Below, in pieces: positions 20,235-29,193 of a DNA stretch of 64,000 nt (positions within the stretch are counted from its first letter, which is position 1; each line of letters opens with the position of its first letter). Under the pieces are notes generated by a model. The model saw only the letters and a program-made list of their open reading frames with translations, was not told where the DNA came from and made no database searches. The DNA lies in the NCBI RefSeq assembly GCF_003054445.1, contig NC_042508.1, positions 2,232,001 to 2,296,000 of the forward strand. Reading direction: 5' to 3'. The stretch is from Pichia kudriavzevii (Eukaryota > Ascomycota > Pichiomycetes > Pichiales > Pichiaceae). The translations under genes were made by a program, and so were the position numbers.

Positions 20235-20306
20235 AGGTCGTACCCGGATTCGAACCGGGGTTGGTCGGATCAAAACCGACAGTGATAACCACTACACTAT
20301 ACAACC
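20235..20306 (-). tRNA. tRNA-Gln (anticodon UUG)
   Basis: Read on the minus strand, 72 nt starting GGTTGTATAGTGTAGTGG. The acceptor stem GGTTGTA pairs with TACGACC (one G-U). The anticodon arm is CGGTTTTGATCCG with anticodon TTG; the T-arm is CCCCGGTTCGAATCCGGG. Discriminator base U, no intron. Closely similar to S. cerevisiae tRNA-Gln(UUG). Box A (TAGTGTAGTGG) and box B (GGTTCGAATCC) are intact. Confidence 0.97.
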
Positions 20307-22027
20307 TTAATGAATTTAAGTATATTTTGTTTCTTTATATTGTTCAACTTTTGACTCGGGCTTTTAAAACGCTTTCCAAAAGAATCTTGTATCTGGTTTT
20401 TCATAAATTAGAAAAATTCTTTTTGAAAACCTTTTTTTTTCGTATATTGAGTTTACTCTTTCTTTTCTTTCAGTATTATCATTACAGTGAAGTGTTGTTG
20501 GAATCATTGCTAAGATACCTAGTTAAAACTTTAACCACTAACAGTCAAAACATTTTTACTATAAGTAAATTGATGTTAATCTGATCTAATTGGACAAAAT
20601 CTCATAATTAGAAAGTCACTATATTGTATATTATATGGTCAAATTCGAATTCTTGATCCATTACAAATAGGCTTATCTTCGTGTACATTGTTTATTAAAC
20701 ATCAAATACTCTTAGAAATACCAGAAAGTTTTGTTTTTGCTAGTTTGTTTTCAAAGGGTTATTTTTATATCAACTTGATGTAGGCAGTTTAAAATAAATA
20801 TTCAAGGTATATTTAATACGTGCCAACAGTCTTTTCCAAAAAAAAAGAGAGTTTAGCACAAATGCAGTAACCATATTTTGCCCTGAATCCTCAGTCAGAA
20901 AGTTGTAGGCTTTACAAACAATGCCCACTTCTTTTATCTTTAATGAGTAAAACAACGTACAGTGTTGTGAAGCCCCATGAACGATACTTTTAGTAAAGTC
21001 ACTACTTCCCTAACCCGATAATTATGTGAACATAAAATATTTACCACCCATATCTGATACTAAGTGTAAACCGCCTGTAAAAGTGATTCTTTAATTTTGA
21101 CCTGCTCATAGGTTGTTTCTATTTTCATAGAAACATCTTGAAGGAAAAAAAAGCTCATTTACAAAACTTCCAGTTTGTATTCATTTTGCCAGTCCCTTAT
21201 GATGCAACAGTGAAAATAATAATATTCTTCTTTACTATTTTGTTCATATCATTTGCGACAATCTTGCCAAAAAGTAGATTCAATAATTTATAGAATTGGA
21301 CTCGGGATGTTTTTTTGACTTAGGTGTTACTTTACAACTAGAGGGTTTTTCTTAGGGGGGAAAGCAGCACGCATACTGAGAGGTACTTTATCTACGTTGC
21401 CTTAATGTCAATATTCTGTAGAGCCCAACTGAACTCCTTTGATAAAAAAACAAGACAAAACAAGGCGAAGTAATTGACTATAAGATTGAAAGAAAAATTC
21501 CATCTGAGAACAGGGAACGTTAAGAAATAACTTCGTAACGATAGACCTATATTTAAAAGTTTGCAATAACGGTATATAACAGGAAGACCAACCAATTTGC
21601 GCTTTTGTATTTCAACAAAAAGTTACTGGAGCATATAGCGTTTTTGGAACTGAAATAAACAAACTATTCTTGATGAAAATCGTCGTTGTTTCTTCTACAT
21701 TTCTCTGATGTTTGAATATTTCATCAATACAAGGAATCTATTGAACCGCTAAAGATACAATAACATGTTTTACTAACAGTAATCATTTTTACCACTTTGA
21801 CACACAAAACAAAATCTTGAAGCATAAAAGATTATATGTAATCATCAAGGAAGTCCCCCAAGTCCAGTGAGGTTCTAGGAAAGGTGTCATCCGCTATTAT
21901 TTTTTAAAAAAGGCAGAACAGCACACATCTTTAAACATCTGATAATTATTCTAATCGCTGTTAAGTCAATTACCGTTTAAGAGAGTAAGTAGCTGGATCA
22001 AATACCTAAAACTACTATGATTCCACT
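20307..22027. other. 1.7 kb region without a recognised gene
   Basis: AT-rich DNA between tRNA-Gln (whose 5' flank this is) and the 3' end of the C2H2 regulator gene. ORFs are all short (20261-20584 +, 20770-20955 -, 21392-21595 -) and featureless. I found no second tRNA, no paired terminal repeats, no tandem repeats and no known ncRNA motif. It could hold an unannotated ncRNA or decayed sequence; I cannot tell which. Confidence 0.45.
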
Positions 22028-24175
22028 TCATAGAGTACCAAAACCATGCCCTGATGCATAAAAAACTAGAGCATTCGTACTTTTCTTTCTATTTCTGCAT
22101 AAATCCAAGAGATTCAAAAAAAACTTAGATTTTTCTGAATTATCTTTTAAATAAACAAACTTCATGATCCGAATCAAACTATCAATGTAACCTATTTCTG
22201 GAACATTTCCGATTTTTTTAACAAAGGAGTCAATCATAGTTTTATCAAAGCTGAAATTACCACTTAATTTTTCTCTCAAGAAAAAATTTGTTTGCAAAAA
22301 TAGTCCACTTTCCACTTTTGCTAGCCAGTCGGAACTGCTTTCTGATAAATTGTTACTTCCCGGTAACTCAAATCCGTCTTCTGGTCCAAATACTCCAAAT
22401 GTGTACACAGTAAGTAACATAATAACCGACAACAGAACCTTGGATCTTTGATAAATCACATCTTCGGAAGGGGCGTAATCTAATAATGTTTTTCCATCTT
22501 CATGCAACGATGTCAAAATTTGAGAAAGAGCCCTAATTGAATATATGACTGAGGTATATGCATGTCCACTATGATCCCACTCAATGATCGCTTCTAAAGT
22601 TTTTTCGTACATTCTGGCATTTCTTTTAGAAAGTCCAATGAAAATCTGGATATCTTCTAAATTTATGGATGAAAACATCACTCCTAGAGAAAGAGTACAA
22701 TATGATAGCTCCCAAGCTAGAGAATTATAAGATTCCCTGTGTTTCGTCAAGACCCCCTCCCAAAATATTAAGGCGTCTATAGTTTGATTTCTTAAGAGGT
22801 AAACTTCACCAATACTTACTAAGGAAGACACCTCCGTCAATCGCTCTAGTTTCCTTAATATATTTACCAGTCCTGCTACTATTGCATTCATCGCAAAACA
22901 ACCGGCATTCAGAACTTCCCTTCGGTACATCTTTTTCAGCCCAGTATGTAGTGATATACCTACTAGTTCTTTTCTAAACTCAATTGGGCTTATTTGCGTG
23001 GCTTCCCATAAATGTTCAGAACAAGGAATTTTCAAAGCAGCAATGTCTCCTGGTAGTAAGTTTTCAGTGCCCATGAAAAAAGATTCTATTGTATCTACAC
23101 ATAATGCCATGAAAAACACCCTCCTCAGCGATTCTCGCAAAATCCAGTCATCTATAAAGTAATTTGTGCCAGTCTCCCCAAGATTAGGACATTGTAAATA
23201 TTCTGAGTTAATTAACGATTTCAAAACCTGAAATTTTAGTCTGTCCGATACGAAACGAGGTTCACAGAAGGTGGAGGAGTTGCTGATTTCATAAACTTCA
23301 TACAACATGGTACTTTGAATAGTGGTGAGATCTGTAATATTCAATATTTCTGGCTCTTGAAATAAAGTACAAACTTTTGCCTCAATATTTTTCATGATAA
23401 GTTTATTGTTTTCTGATTTATCATTTTTAGACGAATAAAACCCCCCCAGTAGAACTACTGCTAATAATAATACATTAGGACATGACTCGGCACAAAAAGA
23501 GGGTCGATGGAGTATGGGATACTGCGGGTGAAATATAGTCCAGTACGACTCCAAGTATTTATGTAGTAGCTCTTTGTTGAAACAGTTAGTATCTTTTAAC
23601 TGAGGGACCAAGTCGACAACTTTCTCATAGCAATCTTTCATTTCAGTGTGACCATATATACTTTCAGATTTCAGCAAAAGTAAGGAATTGGGTTCTATAC
23701 CTTCGATGTACTTTTCCATTACCAATGACGAGCTGGATTCAAAACCAATTATTGCACAAGAATTGAAGGATTTTAAGCCCCAATCTATGAGCTTACTAAT
23801 ATGAGTATTGTCTAGTTCAGCATTGAATCCTGATAGATCCATTTTACCCTGTCTGAGTTTTGGCACGTCCTCAGATTTCTTCTCCTCAATCGTGTCATCA
23901 CTTTTAATTTCGTGGTGCACTTTGTTATGACTAGGGCTCTCGTAATCGATAAATTTAGTTTCCACCTTTTTGTTATGAATCAACTCATGCTTTCGCTTAA
24001 TGTCTGACCTGGTGAATAGTCTTTTACAACCGGGATATGAACATTCAAGTGTTGGCCCGGAATGCGTAAGTTTGTGTCTTGAGAGGTGATCAGAGCGAGA
24101 GAATACTTTGTTGCAACCTCTGAAAGTGCAGAGAAATTTTTTATTATCTTGTTTCTCAACTTTCCCAGAAACCAT
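22028..24175 (-). CDS. C2H2 zinc-finger transcription factor with fungal middle-homology region
   Basis: 715 aa from the ATG at 24175. Two adjacent N-terminal C2H2 fingers: C16/C21/H34/H38 and C45/C50/H63/H67, with recognition-helix sequences RSDHLSR and RSDIKRK. A basic/charged linker follows, then a fungal transcription-factor domain (from about 195, with LESYWTIFHPQYPILHRPSF, the usual start of Fungal_trans). The layout, two C2H2 fingers plus MHR, is that of the RSF2/TDA9/ADR1-like group rather than Zn2Cys6 factors; I cannot name the orthologue. It lies in a same-strand run with the Zn2Cys6 factor and the amidase, so it may act locally. Targets unknown. Confidence 0.85.
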   Translation of the reverse strand: MVSGKVEKQDNKKFLCTFRGCNKVFSRSDHLSRHKLTHSGPTLECSYPGCKRLFTRSDIKRKHELIHNKKVETKFIDYESPSHNKVHHEIKSDDTIEEKKSEDVPKLRQGKMDLSGFNAELDNTHISKLIDWGLKSFNSCAIIGFESSSSLVMEKYIEGIEPNSLLLLKSESIYGHTEMKDCYEKVVDLVPQLKDTNCFNKELLHKYLESYWTIFHPQYPILHRPSFCAESCPNVLLLAVVLLGGFYSSKNDKSENNKLIMKNIEAKVCTLFQEPEILNITDLTTIQSTMLYEVYEISNSSTFCEPRFVSDRLKFQVLKSLINSEYLQCPNLGETGTNYFIDDWILRESLRRVFFMALCVDTIESFFMGTENLLPGDIAALKIPCSEHLWEATQISPIEFRKELVGISLHTGLKKMYRREVLNAGCFAMNAIVAGLVNILRKLERLTEVSSLVSIGEVYLLRNQTIDALIFWEGVLTKHRESYNSLAWELSYCTLSLGVMFSSINLEDIQIFIGLSKRNARMYEKTLEAIIEWDHSGHAYTSVIYSIRALSQILTSLHEDGKTLLDYAPSEDVIYQRSKVLLSVIMLLTVYTFGVFGPEDGFELPGSNNLSESSSDWLAKVESGLFLQTNFFLREKLSGNFSFDKTMIDSFVKKIGNVPEIGYIDSLIRIMKFVYLKDNSEKSKFFLNLLDLCRNRKKSTNALVFYASGHGFGTL

Positions 24176-24423
24176 ACCTCGTTCTAGATACGATATGGAA
24201 GCTCAAAACTTTTGGGGCTGATGGCCTTAGTAGACACGTATAGTACTCGATACCTTAAGACTTAAAGTTTTCCATTTACTTCTCGCTGAAAGCTAGTTTT
24301 GATAAGCGGGTGTGGATAACATTTTTCGCAAGTGTTACTGAAATTTTTAGCTTTCATTTTACGCATCGGTATGTGGATAACCAGGAAATACACATGTTTA
24401 TTTTTTTTTGAAGTTTTGTATTT
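24176..24423. other. Short promoter between the two regulator genes
   Basis: 248 bp serving as promoter of the C2H2 factor and 3' region of the Zn2Cys6 factor. It contains CGGGTGTGGATAAC and GTGGATAACC with GATAA cores (about 24310-24320 and 24370-24385). No gene. Confidence 0.35.
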
Positions 24424-26427
24424 CTATACTAATAAGATTTTCAAACATTCATTGTCCAACAAGACATCCCAACCCATAGGCCTGCATGTTTCATCTAGTT
24501 CGTACCAGGCTTTCTGAAATATTACTCGCATAGATTCAAACGCACGAACTCTAGAGACGGCCTTTAACTTATCCATTTTCAAAAGCCAGAACTGACGATG
24601 TTTTTTGGATAAGGCAACAGATCCCAAAACGGTCATGGCAAAACATAAAACAACATGCACCTGGCTTTGGAATGATAATTTTTGGAAAGCCTGATAAGCT
24701 TGTTCTGCTGCTGTTTGAATTGATTCATCATCGCATTGCATTCTGGGATAAAGTAATTTGGTAGCATAAATGTAAATTGCTTTTGACATAATCTCAGCGG
24801 CAAAACAACTTTCCAGTAACTTCTGTTGGACAGATACTGGCTCTCTTGTGTACACTCTTGCGGGCAGTATAGGGCGAATATAAAAACTGGCAGTTTTGCG
24901 AATGTGGTGGACAATGGTAGAATCCTCTGTAGACAACGGCAGACGCAATCCCAACCAACATATCTTGGCTTGCAATTCAAACATCGGCAATGCTGCACCC
25001 ACTACCGGGTGGTTCATCCAAGGCACGACACACTTGTAAATTGGATGTAACAGATATGGGCGGATTAAATCATACACAATAAATGGAGATGCGATTTCGC
25101 CAACAAGGCTTTTATCGCATGTAAAGAGCATTGTACTATAGTTGAAAATGAACGAATCAAGCATTGTTTTCTCGTAAGGCATTAACAATTCTCTTTTCTG
25201 TGTTTCCTCACCACTAATAGCAAAATAAATTTCAGAGTCTACTGAAACAATATCTGAGGGTTTTATAAAGTAGTCTGGGTCTCTAGCTACCATTGGATCT
25301 CTACCTTTCAGTTTTTTTCTAAAGGCATTGATTATTTGACAGAACTTAACTTCGTTTTCCGTACTTTGTTTCGGAATGATGGGATTAGTGACTTTGGGGT
25401 TATCTCCTAATTTTGAACTAAACGTATGTAATTCGAATTCTGGACCATCATCACTAGATGTTATACTAAGTTCATAAGTGGATTGTTGTCTTTTCTTAAG
25501 TATCCAAAATTTCATACCCTCAACAATACTTATCATGCTCAATGTATTAGTTGTCTGATTATCGTGAACATACCTCAATTTTAAATAGCTAAGCAATAGA
25601 GACAAGATGATCCATTCCTCGTTCCCAGATATATCACATGATTGAATAAAGTCAGTAAGCCCGTCAGAATACAGTCGAAACTGCTCATTTGACAATTTTT
25701 TCATTTCCAAACTCTTTGTCTCTGTCAAAAGAAATGATGCACCACAAGCAAAAAATATGCGCTGCATTATTGCATTGTTGATTCCAGGGGGAATAAAGAC
25801 AGCACCTGGTTGTAGCTTTGCATGTGTAAACTGGGGTGACACGTCTGTCATAAAACCATTTGTGAAAGCGTTGAAAAGAAAGACTTCTTTATTGGTAAGC
25901 ACAGGAAATGTTGTGAGACGTGATATTTGAGACTTAAGCACAGACGAGTTTAACTCTATAAGAACTTTTCTAAACATCGCATCTTTTACCGAATCAAATA
26001 CATCGGTCGAATCATAATAAGTCTTTTGTATGACTTTACTATTAAGATCAATACTGCTAGAGACATCACTATGTCCTTCTAATTGTCTAAAATTGCAGGT
26101 ATCAGTCGTTGCTTGGTTTGGCTTATTCAAATTCAAGGTCTCCTTATCTATAATTACTTTAGTGAGTTTGAATTCGGTATTATGTGAAAGAGATTCTTCT
26201 CCATCAGGCCATACACATAAATATGATTTTTTGAGGCAATTTTCACAAACTGGCCTTGTTCCAATGCACTTTATTCTTCTTTTGCGGCAACAAAAGCACC
26301 CTGTTCGTTTTCTTTTGGGTGATAAAGTCTGGTTTTCCGAATCTGTCAATCCTTTTATTTTCCTCTTGAAATTTGCAGCTACAAATTTTTTCTTGTTATT
26401 AGTGGTGAGTCGAAACTTATTAAACAT
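24424..26427 (-). CDS. Zn2Cys6 fungal transcription factor
   Basis: 667 aa from the ATG at 26427 (an in-frame TTG at 26439 was rejected). The N-terminal binuclear cluster is C44-x2-C47-x6-C54-x6-C61-x2-C64-x6-C71, preceded by basic SPKRKRTG and with RKRRIK between the second and third cysteines. The remainder resembles the fungal-specific TF domain 2 type (FPVLTNKEVFLFNAFTNGFMTDVSPQF), found in regulators of amino-acid and nitrogen metabolism. I do not recognise a named orthologue. It sits between the C2H2 factor and the amidase on the same strand, so control of the amidase/transporter pair is a reasonable guess but only a guess. Confidence 0.87.
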   Translation of the reverse strand: MFNKFRLTTNNKKKFVAANFKRKIKGLTDSENQTLSPKRKRTGCFCCRKRRIKCIGTRPVCENCLKKSYLCVWPDGEESLSHNTEFKLTKVIIDKETLNLNKPNQATTDTCNFRQLEGHSDVSSSIDLNSKVIQKTYYDSTDVFDSVKDAMFRKVLIELNSSVLKSQISRLTTFPVLTNKEVFLFNAFTNGFMTDVSPQFTHAKLQPGAVFIPPGINNAIMQRIFFACGASFLLTETKSLEMKKLSNEQFRLYSDGLTDFIQSCDISGNEEWIILSLLLSYLKLRYVHDNQTTNTLSMISIVEGMKFWILKKRQQSTYELSITSSDDGPEFELHTFSSKLGDNPKVTNPIIPKQSTENEVKFCQIINAFRKKLKGRDPMVARDPDYFIKPSDIVSVDSEIYFAISGEETQKRELLMPYEKTMLDSFIFNYSTMLFTCDKSLVGEIASPFIVYDLIRPYLLHPIYKCVVPWMNHPVVGAALPMFELQAKICWLGLRLPLSTEDSTIVHHIRKTASFYIRPILPARVYTREPVSVQQKLLESCFAAEIMSKAIYIYATKLLYPRMQCDDESIQTAAEQAYQAFQKLSFQSQVHVVLCFAMTVLGSVALSKKHRQFWLLKMDKLKAVSRVRAFESMRVIFQKAWYELDETCRPMGWDVLLDNECLKILLV

Positions 26428-26836
26428 GGTAGCTGTCAAATTTTCACTTTCGACTTTTGGCCTTTTTCAATACTAAATTCGATACTGAGTCCAAGTAATC
26501 TTTTTGGAAGGTTCGCCACACAGATAAGAAATTCCAAGTTCTGTTAGTTTTTTGATAAGCGCGACTGGAATTATTACACCGAAGGAGAGTTGTTGCTCAG
26601 AAGATGAAAAACTGTGTCTAGTTTACAAAATCAAAAAAACCAGTTTGTTGGGATATGTAGTAAACACAAAGCACCCTAACATGCCAAGGAATACAAAATA
26701 CAAAATAAAAAGAAATAAACCATAAATTCGGATCACCTTATCTGCTGAGTTCAATTCAACATTAATTTTCAATCTTAGATATAGACGTTCAGCTCAAAAT
26801 TAGGGCCACTGCAATGTACATAGGCATGATACCATT
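26428..26836. other. Promoter of the Zn2Cys6 gene and 3' region of the amidase
   Basis: 409 bp, AT-rich, with repeated AATACAAAATACAAAATAAAA near 26690-26710. No gene seen. Confidence 0.4.
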
Positions 26837-28504
26837 TTAAGCCCGGACAATCTCTTCAATAACTTGACTAGCTTTGATAAGTTCCTCATCAAACCATCTT
26901 CTACCTGTCAACTGTAAATTTATAGGTGCACCTTGGAAAAGAGATGCATCATTGTATAGCTTGTATTCATAATTTTCCATTTCGTTTCTTGCGACATATG
27001 AGGTGTCTGGGTTGTCCAATTTGACGTCACAACTTAGACCAGTTGGGAAAACAACGTTCGGAAAATCCAATATATTCCACATGCTAGTGTAGCCCCAATA
27101 ATGACAAGTTTCAGGAAGAGGAGCAACAGATACATATGATGGGGAGATAATAAAGTCTATATCCAATGCCTTCATTTGTTCTAAAACTTTATTTCTAGTT
27201 TGGTCTCTAAAGCCGGCATCCTTTTGATACTCAACCACAGATTGACCATCAAATCCACATCCAACGTTCAATTGATATTGACTCAATTTGACAATAGGCT
27301 CACCCGACAAACCTAGAAGATCCAGTTGGCCTTTGTTGCCGTCTGCATTATAAGCGTTACTAGCAGCAAGTGCACACTCTCTTGCATTGATGGGTTCCCA
27401 CTTGATTACCTTCGCTCCTGTTTCTGACAATCGTTTAGCAGCATGTTCTAGACCTCTTATAATAGGTGGTGTTGGTTTTACATAGCCATCATCGTAACAG
27501 ATTGCAACTTTCAGTTGTGAAGGCTCTGGGAGTGGAACATCTCTCCAAGGTAAAGGAACTAAAGTTGCGTCTTTCTCCCAAGGTTTTGCACCAACTTCCA
27601 CTTTCATGAAAAGCTCCAGATCCTGTGCAGATCTAGCCATGGGTCCTAAAACACAGTTAACGGTTTCTTGTAACTTGTTAGAATGTGGGACCATTGGTGT
27701 CATTGGAATTCTTTTTTGAGTTGGTCTCAGGCCCCAAACACCACAGAAAGCGGCTGGGGATCTAATGGAGCCACCAATATCGGAGCCAACACCAAAGGCA
27801 GAACCTTTCATTGCCGCAATAGCACCTTCTCCAGAGGAAGATCCGCCTGTTGTCAAGTTAGTGTTTCTTGGGTTTTTTGCGAGACCGGTAATATTATTTT
27901 TCGAACATAAATGCATCAACATTTGCGGTTCAGTTGTTCTAATATAGAAAACAGCACCTGCATTGTACAGAATCTGGACACAATCATTTGTTTCTGTTGA
28001 TATATTTTCAATTAGACCAACATAACCACCATGCGTAACCTTCCCCTTGATATCATAATGCTCCTTTAAAGACACAGGAACACCATGTAGTGGGCCTACA
28101 GTTTTTCCGTTTTTCTGGAAATACTCGTCAAGCTCTTCAGCACGTTTCAAACCTTCTTTGACAAACATCTGCATAGCACAATTAGTCAGTTGATGTGCAG
28201 CTGTTGCTCTCTTTGCATATGCCTTAAAAACCTCAACAGAACTGTACACACCAGAAGCAATAGCCTTGACCAAATCAACTGCCTTTAGATCAGTAAGTTC
28301 GATTTCCTTCTTTGTCATAATTTTTTCAGGGATTGAAGTGACGTCTATACCGTTTTTTTTGGGGATTAATTCCTCTGGTAGTTTGAATTCTTTTAAGATA
28401 CCATCTTGTAATTCCTTCTTGTATTTTTTAACTTTTGGGATAAATGTAGCATAGAGTTCCGGATTTTGAGGATCCTTTTCGAGTGAATTTTCCGGAATTG
28501 TCAT
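26837..28504 (-). CDS. Amidase-signature hydrolase (AMD2-like)
   Basis: 555 aa from the ATG at 28504 (an upstream TTG in frame was rejected). The amidase-signature domain has the Ser-cisSer-Lys triad K147 (VPVSLKEHY), S222 (TTGGSSSGEGA) and S246 (SDIGGSIRSP). The spacing 147/222/246 equals that of FAAH (142/217/241). Length and sequence resemble S. cerevisiae Amd2 and fungal acetamidases, so it probably releases ammonia from a small or aromatic amide; the substrate cannot be read from sequence. It shares a 689 bp promoter with a HOL1-like transporter, rich in GATA sites, which suggests nitrogen-source control. A TATA-like sequence lies at about 28592-28600. Confidence 0.92.
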   Translation of the reverse strand: MTIPENSLEKDPQNPELYATFIPKVKKYKKELQDGILKEFKLPEELIPKKNGIDVTSIPEKIMTKKEIELTDLKAVDLVKAIASGVYSSVEVFKAYAKRATAAHQLTNCAMQMFVKEGLKRAEELDEYFQKNGKTVGPLHGVPVSLKEHYDIKGKVTHGGYVGLIENISTETNDCVQILYNAGAVFYIRTTEPQMLMHLCSKNNITGLAKNPRNTNLTTGGSSSGEGAIAAMKGSAFGVGSDIGGSIRSPAAFCGVWGLRPTQKRIPMTPMVPHSNKLQETVNCVLGPMARSAQDLELFMKVEVGAKPWEKDATLVPLPWRDVPLPEPSQLKVAICYDDGYVKPTPPIIRGLEHAAKRLSETGAKVIKWEPINARECALAASNAYNADGNKGQLDLLGLSGEPIVKLSQYQLNVGCGFDGQSVVEYQKDAGFRDQTRNKVLEQMKALDIDFIISPSYVSVAPLPETCHYWGYTSMWNILDFPNVVFPTGLSCDVKLDNPDTSYVARNEMENYEYKLYNDASLFQGAPINLQLTGRRWFDEELIKASQVIEEIVRA

Positions 28505-28800
28505 GGAGTCTTTTGTTTTGAGTAACAATAGTCTTAAAGTTTTGCTGTTGTAAGTAGAAGCTGTTTATTTTATGCTTGATAAAAGGGGGCTCTTATATAT
28601 GCGAAAACATGGGGGCAATTCTCTAAATGCAATATACTGAAAGGGTGAATCTGTGATACTACAATATCCAAAATGTTCTATCATTGGCTAAAAGGAAAGC
28701 ACTGTGTGTTCTTCTTATCAGTTGATAATACCAAATTCTTTAAAATCCGCAAAGTATCACTACAGCGTCCAAAGTATCTCCAGTTCCATCTTTATCGCTT

Positions 28801-28902
28801 CGCCTATTGGCGTATTATTTCCTAATATGGAATACTATTTTTGTCAGAGCTCGCCTATAACTTGAAACTGCCTGATATGGAATTTTTCTTGCATATTAGG
28901 CG
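28801..28902. repeat. Degenerate about 50-bp tandem repeat with MADS-box (CArG) cores
   Basis: Each copy has CGCCTAT followed about 20 bp later by CCT(A/G)ATATGGAAT: first copy 28801 and 28821, second 28852 and 28871. CCTAATATGG (28821-28830) is a perfect CC(A/T)6GG box with the TTTCC/GGAAT flanks liked by Mcm1; the second (28871-28880) has one change. The box starts are exactly 50 bp apart. A third, inverted TAGGCG is at 28897-28902. Confidence 0.6.
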
Positions 28903-29151
28903 AAAATGTCGAACCGTCGGAATTAGAGTCCCGATAAGAAGAGTTTTAGTTTACTCTAATTTGAAGACAATCCCGATTACCAAAGACATGACTGTAGTCG
29001 GCTATTGTCAGTGGAATTCTTATCAGTGGACCATCTTGGTTGTTTTGTTGTAAAGATTTGATGAATTGATAACACTCATAGAATTTTTGGTTTTTTTATA
29101 AAAGCCCAACCCCTTCTTTGTTGGACCCCGGTGGAGATATCTAAATAATTA

Positions 29152-29157
29152 ATGTGA
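29152..29157 (+). promoter_or_regulatory. Start-stop uORF (ATG TGA) before the transporter
   Basis: ATG directly followed by TGA, 36 nt before the transporter ATG and about 55 bp downstream of its TATA box, so it may lie in the mRNA leader. A second tiny uORF, M-N-stop at 29061-29069, is upstream of the TATA box and probably not transcribed from it. Confidence 0.35.
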
Positions 29158-29193
29158 TAAGAAGACAAACTACACTAATCGTAGAGGGAGACT

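Larger units (their letters stand above)
28505..29193. promoter_or_regulatory. Shared amidase/transporter promoter with GATA cluster
   Basis: Eight GATAA/TTATC sites: 28578, 28715, 28724, 28792, 28933, 29020, 29068 and 29156. Two form an inverted pair (TTATCA, GT, TGATAA at 28715-28728). By base composition I would expect two to three. GATA factors (Gln3, Gat1, Dal80) control nitrogen catabolite genes through such sites. The region also has the twin repeats at 28801-28883 and a TATA box (TATAAAAG, 29097-29104) before the transporter. The ORF at 28841-29053 is not supported. Confidence 0.6.

Noticed and set aside
20307-22027. Solo terminal repeat or other virus-like relic beside the tRNA gene
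   Set aside because: tRNA flanks are common insertion sites in yeast, so I looked for paired or TG...CA-bounded repeats and reverse-transcriptase-like frames. None was convincing.
28841-29053. 70-codon ORF in the amidase/transporter promoter
   Set aside because: It begins with TTG rather than ATG, has no recognisable features and overlaps the repeat, GATA and promoter elements.
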